NCBI GenBank assembly: GCA_002943765.1
Contig: PQWQ01000011.1
Location: 186,001 to 250,000, forward strand
DNA from: Psoroptes ovis
Lineage: Eukaryota; Arthropoda; Arachnida; Sarcoptiformes; Psoroptidae
DNA length: 64,000 nucleotides
Reading direction: 5' to 3'
The notes below the pieces were generated by a model. It searched no databases, was not told the DNA's origin, and saw nothing but the letters and a program-made list of their open reading frames with translations. Positions 13,118-25,704 of this stretch are shown here, one piece after another. The position numbers and the translations under genes are program-made. The stretch's first letter is position 1, and each line of letters begins with the position of its first letter.

Positions 13118-14217
13118 TTCGCTTCTTCATTCATTTCTACCAGAAAAAAAAAACAAGAAAATTCAATTTTCTATCAAACAAACATTAAACACAACAGGAA
13201 TAACAACAAAAATTATTAGGAATTTTTTATGATTATCATTATTATTTTTTTTCATATATGTGTTTACAAATAAACACATGTTTAAAAGTAATGATCATCG
13301 TTATCGTTCACTGTTGTGGTCATTTGTTGTTGTTGATTATGGTCATTGCTGTTGCTGTCGCTATTTCTTTGCTGCAAATGATTTGTAGATGTGCTATGAA
13401 CATTTTTCTTTTTTCCCACTTTTTCCACTGTGATTGTTTTTTTGTTTTTGTTTAATATGAGATGGTTAAATACACACACAAAGTACCATCACAAATTACA
13501 AATTTACACATTTTTCTCTCGTATTTTCAAAAAATACTTAAATATCATAAATTTATATAATCTTATGTGCAATAACAACAGCTAAAACAACAATGGTGAA
13601 ATTTATAATTATTTTGATGATAAACCTTAATGGGTTCATGAAATATAATGCTTTGTGAGGAGAAACAAAAAAGCAAAAATAGTCATTGAAATAACGAGTA
13701 AAACAAATTTGTGAATATAATAATATGAATGCATTCAAAGACCAGAGACAGATTGCGACATACGAAAATCAATACAATATTGTCATTTTGCAAAATATTT
13801 TGCATCTGGTTCATTTTATTTGATTAACCCTGAATAAATAGAAAATTGATGATAATTTTACGTGGTCATAGAATCAGATCAACTTTTTATATATTATGCT
13901 TTCGTTTATTTCTCCTATGAATGCTGTTTTCACTGCCTTTTTTCTGGTTACTTTTATCAGTTGGTTCTATGTTTAAAATTACTGTTAGAATTAGAATAGA
14001 AAATATTGACTTTTCATCGAATCTAATCTGATTTATATTGAAAAAAACCAAATAAATTGAATAAATAAGTGAATGCAATACTTGAAAATATATTGAAATC
14101 ATTATATCTTTGGGTCAAATTCAAGTTTCTATGCAAATTTCATTGTATTAGAATGATAGAATTCATTTTTTTTTTATTATTGAAGTTTGAATTGATAGTA
14201 ATAATAATACTACTCAC
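13118..14217. other. Non-coding region, probable intron
   Basis: A/T-rich with no supported exon. It lies directly 3' (minus strand) of the GPCR-like exon's GTGAGT splice donor, so it is probably intron sequence. Short open frames here look like low-complexity noise. Confidence 0.5.
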
Positions 14218-14653
14218 CAACAATAAATATGATACCTTGAAATAATGTACCAATCATTTGATATGATAATGAATAATATTGCGGTATCTTGAATGTGTTT
14301 AAATTATTCAATGCAATTTGTTGGTCAATATTATTTATATTTGTTGTTGCTGCTGTTGATAATAAATCATCATCATTATGATTATTGAACCATAATGTTG
14401 TATCAATATAATTATTATTATAATAATAATTATTAGAAAAAGTTGATGCAGCTGATGATAGTGATGATGATAATGAAAATTCTGTTGTTATTGTTGTTGA
14501 TAATTGTTGTGATTGAGTGAATGATGATGTTGATGAATTTTGATGATACCAATCATCATTATAATAGTCATTATTGGTGGTAAAATTATCATTATTTTCA
14601 TTGTTCCAATATATATTATCAGTATCGATTGATTCCGATGATGAATAATCCAT
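14218..14653 (-). CDS. First coding exon of a GPCR-like receptor (partial gene)
   Basis: Read on the minus strand from ATG at 14653, it encodes 145 residues plus one base (phase 1) and ends at a good splice donor, G|GTGAGT (donor at 14217-14212). The first ~125 residues are Ser/Thr/Asn/Asp-rich with potential N-glycosylation sites (NFT, NSS), fitting an extracellular N-terminus. The last ~20 residues become hydrophobic (IGTLFQGIIFIVG) and stop just where the Gly-Asn of transmembrane helix 1 would follow in a class A peptide/amine GPCR. No later exon is visible to the left, so the gene is incomplete or has a >14-kb first intron that hosts the BEL/Pao insertion. The receptor subtype cannot be named. 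A low-complexity open frame is the alternative, but the donor and TM1-like end argue for a real exon. Confidence 0.55.
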
Positions 14654-17600
14654 TTTGTTTTCATATGATTGGTGGGTGTGTTTGCGGGTTTGAATAATTT
14701 TTTTCTTGACAATTTTCTTGACAATCAAAATGAATCATGTTCTAATACAATACTATTTATTATAATTCAATGATTGTGATTGATGAAATAGATGATCGAT
14801 GAATAATAGTTGAATAAATAGCTTGATAATGATACATTTTTCATTTTTTTTTCATTTCAAAATTCACATATTTTTGATAGATATTTTTTATAAATTTTGA
14901 CATTTATCCATGAAATCAATAGCAAAGAAGAAGCAAGAAAAAAAAATGCTAAGTGAATTTCAATCGTTATATGCTACGATTGAAATATAAAATATTCAAA
15001 TCACATTCAAATGTATGTATGAGCTCACACACACACGCACACAAAAATGCACAAAGAATGTCCATCGAAATTGGTTTCATTTTGGTTCAGTCATGATTGG
15101 TCATTCTTCATTCATTTATTTATAAATATATTTTGATGCATTCTTATTCTATTTATTTATTCATTTTGCATATCTTATACAAATAACTTATGAATATAAA
15201 AATAATATGAATGGAAACAAAATCATGTTTGTGTTCCACACTTGATGACCAAACATAATAGAATAATAAATCTTTCTTTTGATTCATTTATTTGTCGATT
15301 AATAAAAATTGATGATAACAAATCAACGAAAAAGATTGTGAAATATTCAGAAATTTAAGATTTGAAATATTAATGAAATTCAATTCAAAATCGCTTGAAA
15401 ATAATGTTTTTAAATAGAGATTTTTTTAATTTTTGTGAATATTACCAAAGGTGAATTAAAGAAAAATTTTCTTATTCAAAAAGAATTTGTTATCGATCGT
15501 TCACTGTGTTATTTGACACTAAAAAAAATCTAAGAAAAAAATTCCAAAATTGTTAGAATTTACAATCAAAAATGCAAATAACTAGACGATTGAACCTAAA
15601 AACAAACAATTGAAAAACAATGACGATGATTGTAATAATAAGAATAATAATCATTTATTTTGATTTTTTTTATACATTTGATATTAATAATTTTGTAAAT
15701 TATTATCATCATTTTGTTTTACGTATGTTCTCCAAATATATATTCGAACATGCGTAAGATTTGTTCGCTTCTAACCAAATGTCTGTTGTAATGGCGATAT
15801 CGTTTTTGAAACGCATGTCGTTGCGCATCAATTTTGTTTTTCATTGTTGTTGTTTGTTGCATGATTTCATTCATTCGTTATATGGACCTTTTTTTCAGAT
15901 TTTTTTTCTCATGGTTCATAGATGAATCGAATAGCTTTTAACGATCAAAAAATAATGAGCATAACAATGGACAAAATGCAGAAAAAAAATTCATTGAAAA
16001 AAGTAGATAATTTTTGATTTTTTTGTTTATTCAAAAGAAATTTGGGGTTTTTTTTCCAATTTATTCATTTCATATTAAACAATTGAATTTTTAAATTCTT
16101 GACTCTTTTTTTTTCTCTTGAATCTCCAGATATCATCAATGAATATATGTTTCAAAAGTGTTTCGAATCAGTTATATGCATCAATGTTTATACACAAGTG
16201 TTAAATGATTCAAATCGAGGTTAAATGAGTTAAATAATTTTTTAAAAGAGGAAATAAAAAATAAATAAAATCATTATCTGATTATGTATTCTATTACATA
16301 AACATTATTTGATATATTGAAATAAATTAAATAAAATCAAATGTACCATTGAATTTCTATATTATTATGTCTGTGTGTGAACAACAATTTGAACAAAACT
16401 AAATTGTAATTTCAAGACTTGTATCACATGCCATTTTTTCAAATTTTTTTTCTCAAATATTTTTCAAAATAAATTGATTGAAATAATTTAATTTTTTTTA
16501 GGAGAAAAAACACGCAAACACACAATTTGAATTAGATATTGAAATTTACAAAGAATTTCGTCAATGTAGAATTGATGTAATATTTCATTCGATTCAATCA
16601 TGATAATTTAGTCATTATTTGAATGAAATAATGATGGATTGAATCGATAAGTAAATAAAATAATCATGAACATGTCATGTTTAGCGGAAGTTTATTATGC
16701 AATGACCATTGCCTAATGGCATACAGCACACTTGAATCATCGTATTGTTTTCGATGGCAAACAAAATGTCAATGATATTATTTTATTTTAGGATGCTTGG
16801 TACAATTTTATTTCTTTTTTTTGCATCGAACCACATACACTAACGATGGGCATATTGAATTATCATCATTTCTACTTTTCATTGATGTCTAAATGTATGA
16901 TGGACACCAATAAAAATAAATATTTTTACATTCAAAAATAGTTACAAACAATAATGATCATATTAGTGAAGACAAAAAAAAAAATTGGAAATCTAAGAAA
17001 AATTTTAAATTGAATCAAATTCAATCGAAATCGACTTTTGTTTTCCATCAAATTCAATGTTTAAATCGATCGTTTTCTTTCGACACATTTTTTAACACGA
17101 TTCATTTAATCAATGATTATTATCTAAAAGAAAAAATCCGATAATATACCAATTCATATATGAATGTTCAACAATATATCAACACAGATATTGTCAAATA
17201 TAATTGATTATAATACATTAGGTCATTATTTAACATTAGCAACAGCAACAGCAGCAGTAATAACAATGACAATAATAAATGAATGAACGGATGAATTCGA
17301 TGATTACCATTTTTTTAGATGTTTAATCTTTGATTATTATCATTATTTGTTTTACGTGATGACTTATTCTGATGATTATTATCATCCAATCTAATCGATT
17401 ATTATCAAAATCGAAACGATTATTTCTTATTGCTAATCATGTAATTTCTTCATTTTATTTTTTATTTGTGTCATCATTCTGTAAATGATTATCATTAATA
17501 TTATTATCATTACTTAGTTAGAAAATTCTCATAAATAATTTGTTCGATTAGTATCAGCTTTTGTTTTCGAGGCATTTTTCCATTTTTCTTCAGTTTTTTG

Positions 17601-18062
17601 TCTTCTTTTTTTTGAATTTGAAAATTAAGATTTTCGATCGAATCGTCACAATTTTTATTTTTTAAAAGGAGCACGAATGAATGTATTGATCAAATATGAA
17701 AATTCATACGAAATATGCATCGATTTTTCTATAAATTCAAGAAAATTATAATTGAATTGAAATTGAATAAAATGTGATTCAAAAATTGAATGAAATGTAA
17801 AATGTAAGTGTATGTCGGAATGTTGAGTAATATTAAAAATTTACAAACAATTTCTTCGAATTGAAATTTGTATTTTATTTTTGTGCACATTTTTTTTCTC
17901 ATTGTCATTATCATCAATTACTAATGCAAATGTACGAATTTTTCCTTCTTTTCTCCTCATAATTTTTGAACAATAAAAATAACAAAAATAATAATCATAT
18001 GTAAATAATATAAACTCAAGAGAATAAATAACTATTTTGAAAATTTTTACAACACATTAAAA
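14654..18062. other. Non-coding AT-rich region
   Basis: Upstream of the GPCR-like exon; expected to hold its promoter and 5' UTR, but I see no definite TATA box or start site. Simple repeats and A/T runs only. No coding sequence recognised. Confidence 0.5.
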
Positions 18063-18064
18063 TA

Positions 18065-18995
18065 TTAGGTGGGCAACTAAAAAACTGCCGATTTCAATCA
18101 TAGACCGCTTTAGTTGCGATTTTGGACTATAAGGAGTTGTTCAAATGACAAACGCATGTTGTCATTTGATAGATGACTAATCAGTTGTCAATTAGCAAAA
18201 AAAATTTTTTTGATCGGCTCAGTAGTTTTTTTTTTGACCTTCGTTGAGAAATGGGAATTCAAAAGGAGAATTTTCGCGATATTTTGCTTTTTCATTTCCA
18301 CAAAGATGAAGACGCGTCACAAGCTCATAAAAATTCATGTAATGTTTATGAGGATCAATCGCTAAAAAATGATAGAGTTAAAATTGGTTTGTCACATTTC
18401 GTTCTGGTGATATTTCACTAAAAGGTGTCAAAGTTGATGACACCATAATCAATGCGATAATCGAATCGGATCGTCACACTATCACGCATGATATTGCAGA
18501 AAAACTTCATGAATCAAATGCATGTGTTGAAGATCATTTGGAACAACTTGGATATGTTCAAAAGCGGTTTGGATTAACATATCGAGAAAATGCTGTATTC
18601 CATAACGAAAAAAGCAATGCAATTCGTCAATGCAAATTTGCATAGACTTTTGACCACTCATCAAAAATTATTGAACCTTGGTTGGGATGTTTTGTCTCAT
18701 CCATCATACAGTCCTGACCTTGAACCATCTGATCACTCTTTGTTATCATCTTTGCTCAACTCCTTGAATGTAAAAAATTCAAAAATAATGATGATGTCAA
18801 ATGGCACGTGATTCAGTTTTTTGCTCATAAAAACAAGATGTTTTATGAACATGGGATTATGATGGTGCTCTGAAGATGGCAAAAGGTCATTGATCAAAAG
18901 GGGCAATACATTACATGATAAAGTTACTTTGTACCATGAAAAATAGTCTTTGACTTTTCATCAAAAAATCGGCAGTTACTTAGTTGCCGACCTAA
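18065..18995 (+). mobile_element. Decayed, internally deleted mariner element
   Basis: 931 bp flanked by TA duplications (18063-18064 and 18996-18997). Terminal inverted repeats of about 31 bp run from TTAGGTSGGCAACTAA into an ACTGCCGATTT block, with a few mismatches between the ends. The TTAGGT start and TA target site are typical of mariner-family transposons. At 931 bp it is shorter than a full element (about 1.3 kb), and the transposase inside is broken. Confidence 0.88.
18251..18800 (+). pseudogene. Mariner transposase remnant
   Basis: Starts at ATG 18251 with a recognisable mariner N-terminal helix-turn-helix (MGIQKENFRDILLFHFH and following). A second block (18421-18575) matches the second HTH and linker region (GVKVDDTIINAIIESDR, then HDIAEKLH). 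The C-terminal block (about 18664-18780) has the conserved YSPDLEPSDH catalytic segment of D,D34D transposases. The first catalytic Asp region is missing and the blocks lie in different frames with internal stops, so no active enzyme can be made. Confidence 0.85.
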
Positions 18996-18997
18996 TA

Positions 18998-21900
18998 TTA
19001 TAATAATAATTTCGCCAAAAATAAAAAAAATAAAATGCACAAAATACAATTGAAATGTAATTTTCTGAATAAAAAAAAATGAAAATAAAAATAAGTTATT
19101 GGAATAACGACAAAAAATAGAGTAAATTGATTGACAAATAAAGAAATATTACAATATAATTCACATAAAAAATAATAAAAATATTTCGATTGAATCATGA
19201 ATGAAAATGGTGGAATACGATATTGAAAGTATTTTTTTTGTTCTCCCGACATTTTATTTGTAAGCTAAAGAAAATCACTTAGAAAGAATTTGAAAAAAAA
19301 TATAAAATAAGAATATGAAAAATATCCAATTCTTTGGGAAATATTTGATTGGGAGACAATGTCTCATTTCACATGCAAATACAGTGAAATACTTGAATGA
19401 AAATTATTTCAGCAATTTAATATTGAAATATGAAATGAAAATTGTTTTAGAAAATTGTTCAAATTTCACATTCAATTTGATATTTTATTTTCAAATGCCC
19501 AAAAATGATTTTGATTATTACCATTGGTAATAATGTTTTCATTTCGTAAATGAACTGAAAATATATCTTCATAAAAACATATTCACATTGATTTAATGAA
19601 ATTTTAAATTCAATGAAACATTATTATTATTATTATGATTATTTTGTTTTTGGGGAAAAACAGAATAAATAATGAGAATGATTCGTTTGAATTTGATTTG
19701 TTTTGGTCAAATGAGACAAAACAGACAAAAAGAAAAATGAGAGGGTCTCATTGTAATTTCATCAATTTGAAATGAAAGCAAATTTAATTTAGAAATTGTC
19801 ATTGATTCTTGCCTTTTTTTGTTTCAAAATTTATTTTGATTATGAATGTTTTCGAGAATTTCAATTTTAAATTGCAGCGAAAATATTGTTTTTCTCGGTA
19901 CACATTTTCGTACAATCAATTCTGTTGATAATTCTGTAAAGTTTCCTTTTTCTTTGATGAAATCCGTTTATTAAATAATTCAAGATATTTATGTGTATCT
20001 GATTATATTATTCGTACACTTGTACTTGATGAATTTTTTTTCCAGAAAATCAATCCATTTTCACACTTCTTTCACAATCAAACATTGAAAAATTCTTGAT
20101 TTCACTTCTTGTGTAATCAATTGTTCGAAAAGATTATGCAATCAAAAAATTTAATATCGAAATTGATCAATGATCAAATATCATTGATACGATAGAATCG
20201 AAATTGATTTTGATACGGCTTTGAAACAATTTCTACTTCACTGGTAAATAATAGAAATGATAATGAAAAAAAATAAATTCATTGCTATTACATAATATTT
20301 TTTTCAATATTAAGTATTATTGTCATTATTATTATTATTATCATGATAATAATAATTATGTTGGCACAGTATTTCAGAAAAAAATTATTGATTTCCATGA
20401 ATATTCAACTCATTATTATTGTTATTATTATTATGGTCATTTATATTCAATGAATTTTAAATAGAATTTTATGAATGAAATTAATGTTACCACTATCATT
20501 ATCATTATTATTATTATTATCATTCTCTATTATTTAATCAAACATAATCATTACTTTTCATTCATAAGTTATTTCGATGTAAATAAATGCATGTAAGTAT
20601 AGATTATTCCCAATTCACGAATATGCACGAATTCATGATAATAAGCGTAATATTTATTATTTTTTCCAATTTTGAATGATTTTTATTATTGTTTTCGGTT
20701 CGAATATTTAATTTGAATAAATGTTTGTTTCCGATCAGAATAATAAATGTGTTTAATTTTGTCTTAAAGTGATTTCCAACGAAAAAATTTTCATGCGAAA
20801 TAATATTCATATATTCATGCATGCATTCAAAATCTAATAAATATATTCATCAAATGTGAAAGAATACATTTGTGATTATTTCAATTTTTCATTTGAAAAA
20901 AAAATTCAAACTTTAAAATGAATATCTGTTTATAAGAAACACTCACTTTTAAAACTTTCTATAATCTTTGAATTATTGAATTTTCAAAATTTACACTGAT
21001 ATTGACATATTTATTTGGCGATAATGACGACTATGAATCCTTTATTAAGCCTTCATATTGAACAAACATCAATAATCTATTTGTAAATAAGTTTGTAACA
21101 AATGTAAAAGTGCAAATACGGATCAAAAAGTTTGAATAATAACAATAAAAATAAATGAAACAATTGATAATAATAAATTGAATTTAACATTTAAGAAAAA
21201 AAGTGAATAAATGAATAAATGTTTAAAAATATCTAAATGGCTGAATAAATAAATAAATAAATAAAAATATTTACGAACGAAACAACATTTCGACATTAAT
21301 TTTATTCATGAATTGTTAACAGTATGATAGTCAATGTGATGCGATAACATAGTAAATGATATGGTGTCGTTTAGCAATAATTGAATGTCGGTGTTTGGTG
21401 ATTTTGTGTTGTTGATGGCAGAGAGACACATACATAGTGCATAGTCAATACTGGCAGATGAGATTGTTGTGTGCATAAAAAAATAATTGAATTCAATGTA
21501 ACATCGCCATGAAATCACAGAGACAAAAAAAGAAAAAAAACTTTTGAAATTCTATTTTCATTCATTTGAAATTCAATATGAAAATTTTTCATGAAAAAAA
21601 GAAAGAAAGACAGAAAAAAATGCATTAATAACATCTATAAACAATAACAACAGCAACAACAGCAGCATCAAACAAAGAATGAATAATAATAATAACATCT
21701 TTTATCTTTTTAAATGTTCACATATATTCATTGCGATAAATTTCATTTTGCTGACGTTTTTGGAAATTTTTATCTTTTATTTTCTCCGAAAATGTAAATT
21801 AAAATATAAACTATCGATGATGTGATGTGAAGAAAATATCAGCAGAGCAATATATTGAAGCAGAGGAAGTGACTGTGAAATGAATGAGAAGAAGAAGAAG

Positions 21901-24900
21901 AAGAAGAAGACGACGAGAAAAAATTTGAATGAAATCAAGAATCCAAGTAACTAGACGAAACAAAAATAAAAAAAAAAAAAACAATCAATGATTTTGTTTG
22001 TATTTGTTTTTGCAAATCAAGCAATTTGAATTTTTTTTTTTAGTTTTATTTTTAGTTTTAGTGATATTGTCAATGTATATTTTGCATGTTGTTTTTTTTG
22101 TTTTGCAAGTAGTCAATCATTCATTTCATTTTAAACCCTTTCAATTTGTATGTAAAATGAATTTGGGTGAAATGAAGCCTTAGTATTGTATATATAACGA
22201 TTCGATGCTAATCGATAATGGAATATTTAATGGAAAAGAATTTTGTAATTAATTCAAAAACTGTGCAGCGAATTTCAGGGCTAAAAATTCAGATGATTCA
22301 GACCTTGAAAAGGTCTTAAGTGAGTTTTTTTTGAAGGTTTTTCACCTTTGTTCGACAATTTTTTTTTTTAATTTTAACCTGGCACAATACAAATATGAAC
22401 AACATTATACCATTATTCACACACTTGATACTCCTAATTTTGTGATCAAATTCATCATATAATCAGTAAATCCTGCTTCTTTTTCCAAGGAAAAAATAAT
22501 TTCCAATAATTGGATTGATTCCATGTCAAAACTGATGTCTCAAATAATTTTTTGTTGAATCGAAGCTCTCATTAACTCATCGATTTATCGATGATTCGCT
22601 AATTAATATCATCAAATTGTGTCCATTTGTGCTGTATCAAATTTCAGCTTTGTTCAAATTTCTTAGTAAGAAAATTATTTCAATGATTGATCTTTTGCAG
22701 GTAAAATAATTATGATTTAAATAAAATTGAATGAAATTCAATAATTCCATATTATGTTTCGATGAAATATTATCATTTGAATTGATTTTGTTTCAAATTA
22801 CCAAGAAAATTGATTTTCAAATTTTCACGAATGCTCTTCCAAAAATTCATTATGATCATTTCAATTTTCATTACTATTGAACCCTATGAACCCTCGAAAA
22901 CCCAGCCGAAAAAAATTAAAAGCATCATCGTCCACTTTCAATGCCAAATTATTTCAATTAAAAAGCAAAACTTGAACATAAACATTAATTGAAATGGTTA
23001 TGGTTGAAAGAATAATGATAATTACAGCAATACCAATTATAATTATAACCAAAAATTGAAATTATCTTGAATTGAAATTTTTCATAGACAAAAAAAAATT
23101 TGATTGTTTGTTTGGCTGCCTTGCTGGCTGACTGATTGTATTACCGACGTCACAATCATCATCGTTATGAATTAACATTGAAAATTAATTGCGAAATGTT
23201 TTTACATATGAAATTAATTTTTTCTTGAAACTTTTGATGCTTTTTTTTTGATTGCAAAACACAAAAAACCCTTGGACATTCTTATCAACTTGAACTTGAA
23301 CAAAAAAAAAAAAAAAAAAAACTCATCGTTTTGTGATTGCAACATGAAGTTCATATTTGAAAAGAAGAATTTTGGAACTTTTATTATTAAGAAAATCCCA
23401 TGTCTAAGCTTATTTTTCTTTTGATCTTTTTCATTCAACCCATTCTTGACCTATTCCATGTGTTAAAGAGATAAAAAATGATGGCGATTCTCACATTTAA
23501 CGATGTGCATGTGATGTCATTTTTGTTGTTGTTTGAAAATGATTAATTTTCACTTAAGTAAGAAAAATAAGGATTGAGAAAATCTTATCAAAGAAAAAAA
23601 AATTCTCCACATGAAATATTTTCTTTTTTTGATTTTGAAATTCGCTTTGAATCAATGATTTTCAATCAATCGATTCGGTTGTAAATACACTTTAAATACA
23701 AAGCAAAACAAAAAGCACACACAATGATTAATGATAAGACAATTAGCTTTATGATTGAATTGAAAATGATTTGTTTTTGAAAATCTTTTTCTTTTCAAAA
23801 TATTTCAAAGTTCAAATGTAGCTGAATTGAATCGAATCAATTGTTTATCATTGTTTTTGTTACAATTTTCAATTCTCATATTGAATCATTGAATAAGTTT
23901 TGAATCGTTTTTATTTTTATCGCTGATTCTTTTTGATTAAACAAAATTTTCAAAAATCCAGAGAATTATAATTTCTCTTTTTCTTTCTTTCTTTCATTTG
24001 TTATCATTTTATATCGATTCATCGATTGCTTGGTTTTGTAATATTTAAGAATTTCAAAAAAAGAAAAAGAAATTCAGCAAAATATCTTGTTGTGTCATTT
24101 CGTTATTGATTTTCATTCAAAAATTTGTAGAAAAAATCAATATATCACTCATATTCATTTCGTGAAGCAATCATATGAATTCAATTTGAAGCGAAATGTT
24201 AGCAAAATGTTTGCAAGCAAAATAAGAAATTATTTCTTTTCCAAGCAACATTTAAAATGATGGATATTATTATTATTATTATGGAAAATAATAATTTCTG
24301 TTTTTTTCTTAAGTTTAAAACTTTTCCATTTATTCAAAAAAAAAAAAAAAAGTAAAATAATAATTGTTTCTAATGGATTGATAATGATTTGATGGAAAAT
24401 TTTATGCGTAGAGAATGGCAGAATTTATTTCTAAATTTTCATTATCGCAATTAAAATTTTTAATTTTCGATTTAATTCAATTCAATTTAAATGAATTCGT
24501 TATTTTTCTTCAGAAATTTTGAATTTTAATTTCATCTTGGATTCATTTATTATTAAATTATTCATTAAATTTCGATTTCGGAAGCCCGAATTTTACGTTC
24601 AATCCTTTTTAAATTGAATTTTGATTTTTTAATTGTTTTTCTTTTTACTTTAATTGATTTTTTTTCGCTATCCAATATTTTGATGCTTTGTTTGTAGTAG
24701 CTTTATTTTGGCAATTTTTCTTCATTAATTGGAAATAAATCTTTTGATTTTTTTGATCTTGTTTATTGTTGAAGTTCATTAATCGGGAAAAATTGTCCAA
24801 CACTAACATAACTAACTACACTTTGAACACTTTTAGCATTTTAATATCGATATAATAATGTTTATTCAATAAAATATCAATAGTTTTTTATTTTGGTGAT

Positions 24901-25593
24901 TTATTACGATTAATTATCAAATTATCAATGTAAAAGTGATGATTGGTGCAAAAAAAATTGAAGCAAAATTTTGAATAGATGAAATAATGATCATTATTAT
25001 CATCATCATCATCATCATCATCGTCGTCGTCGTCGTCATAATAATAATAATAATCATAATCATCAGCAAAACTTTTAGTTTCAATCTTAAATTTTTTTTT
25101 ATTTTGCAATAAAAAAGCAACTTGAAACTTTTCATTTCTGCTTTGCTTCACACACAAAGCTTTTCTCGTTACTATGAGCTAATTGTTTTTCATGATTTTT
25201 TTTTTGTGGAAAAAATAAAAGAAAGAAAATACTAGAAAGAATTTGTTTGAACCGAATTACCCAAGCAATATTTATTTTTGTTTTGTTTTTCGTTTTTTTT
25301 TATGAACTAAATCTTTTGACCAATAATTTTTCATTTGAATGATTTTGATTTTATATTTCGCAAATTCTCAAATCAAAGCGAACAAAGCGAAAATCATTAA
25401 GAATTATTTGCTATTAGCATCATTAATTTTTGCTTTGTTTTGTTTTCTGTTTTGCTTCTTTCAATAAGAAATTAGACTAAGAAAACTGTGTTGACGATTG
25501 AACCTTTGAAAACAAAAAAAAACGCTTGCGACAAAAAACCGATTCTATAATGATTATAATCCGTAGTATATACGACAATTCGAACTGTATATG
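18998..25593. other. Non-coding AT-rich region
   Basis: No supported exon on either strand over 6.6 kb. It contains triplet microsatellites, notably (TCA)n-(TCG)6-(TAA)n at 25001-25055, and a short perfect hairpin AGACCTT-GAA-AAGGTCT near 22300. Short open frames are A/T-rich or repeat-encoded (poly-Asp/poly-Tyr) and look spurious. Confidence 0.5.
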
Positions 25594-25597
25594 ATCA

Positions 25598-25704
25598 TGT
25601 CAACGTTAGAATTTTATTATACAATTTAACATTCTATATATAATCATAAAATATATTAAATTAACAACAATTGATTCAAATATATTAATTTAATTGGCGT
25701 GACA
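25598..25704 (-). repeat. 3' LTR of gypsy-like element
   Basis: 107 bp with the short inverted ends TGTCA/TGACA; matches 29808-29913 except for one extra A. The Pol stop codon (25690-25692) falls inside it. Confidence 0.9.

Noticed and set aside
24888..25157. Open frames with poly-Asp/poly-Tyr or poly-Met
   Set aside because: They simply translate the (TCA)n(TCG)n(TAA)n microsatellite in different frames.
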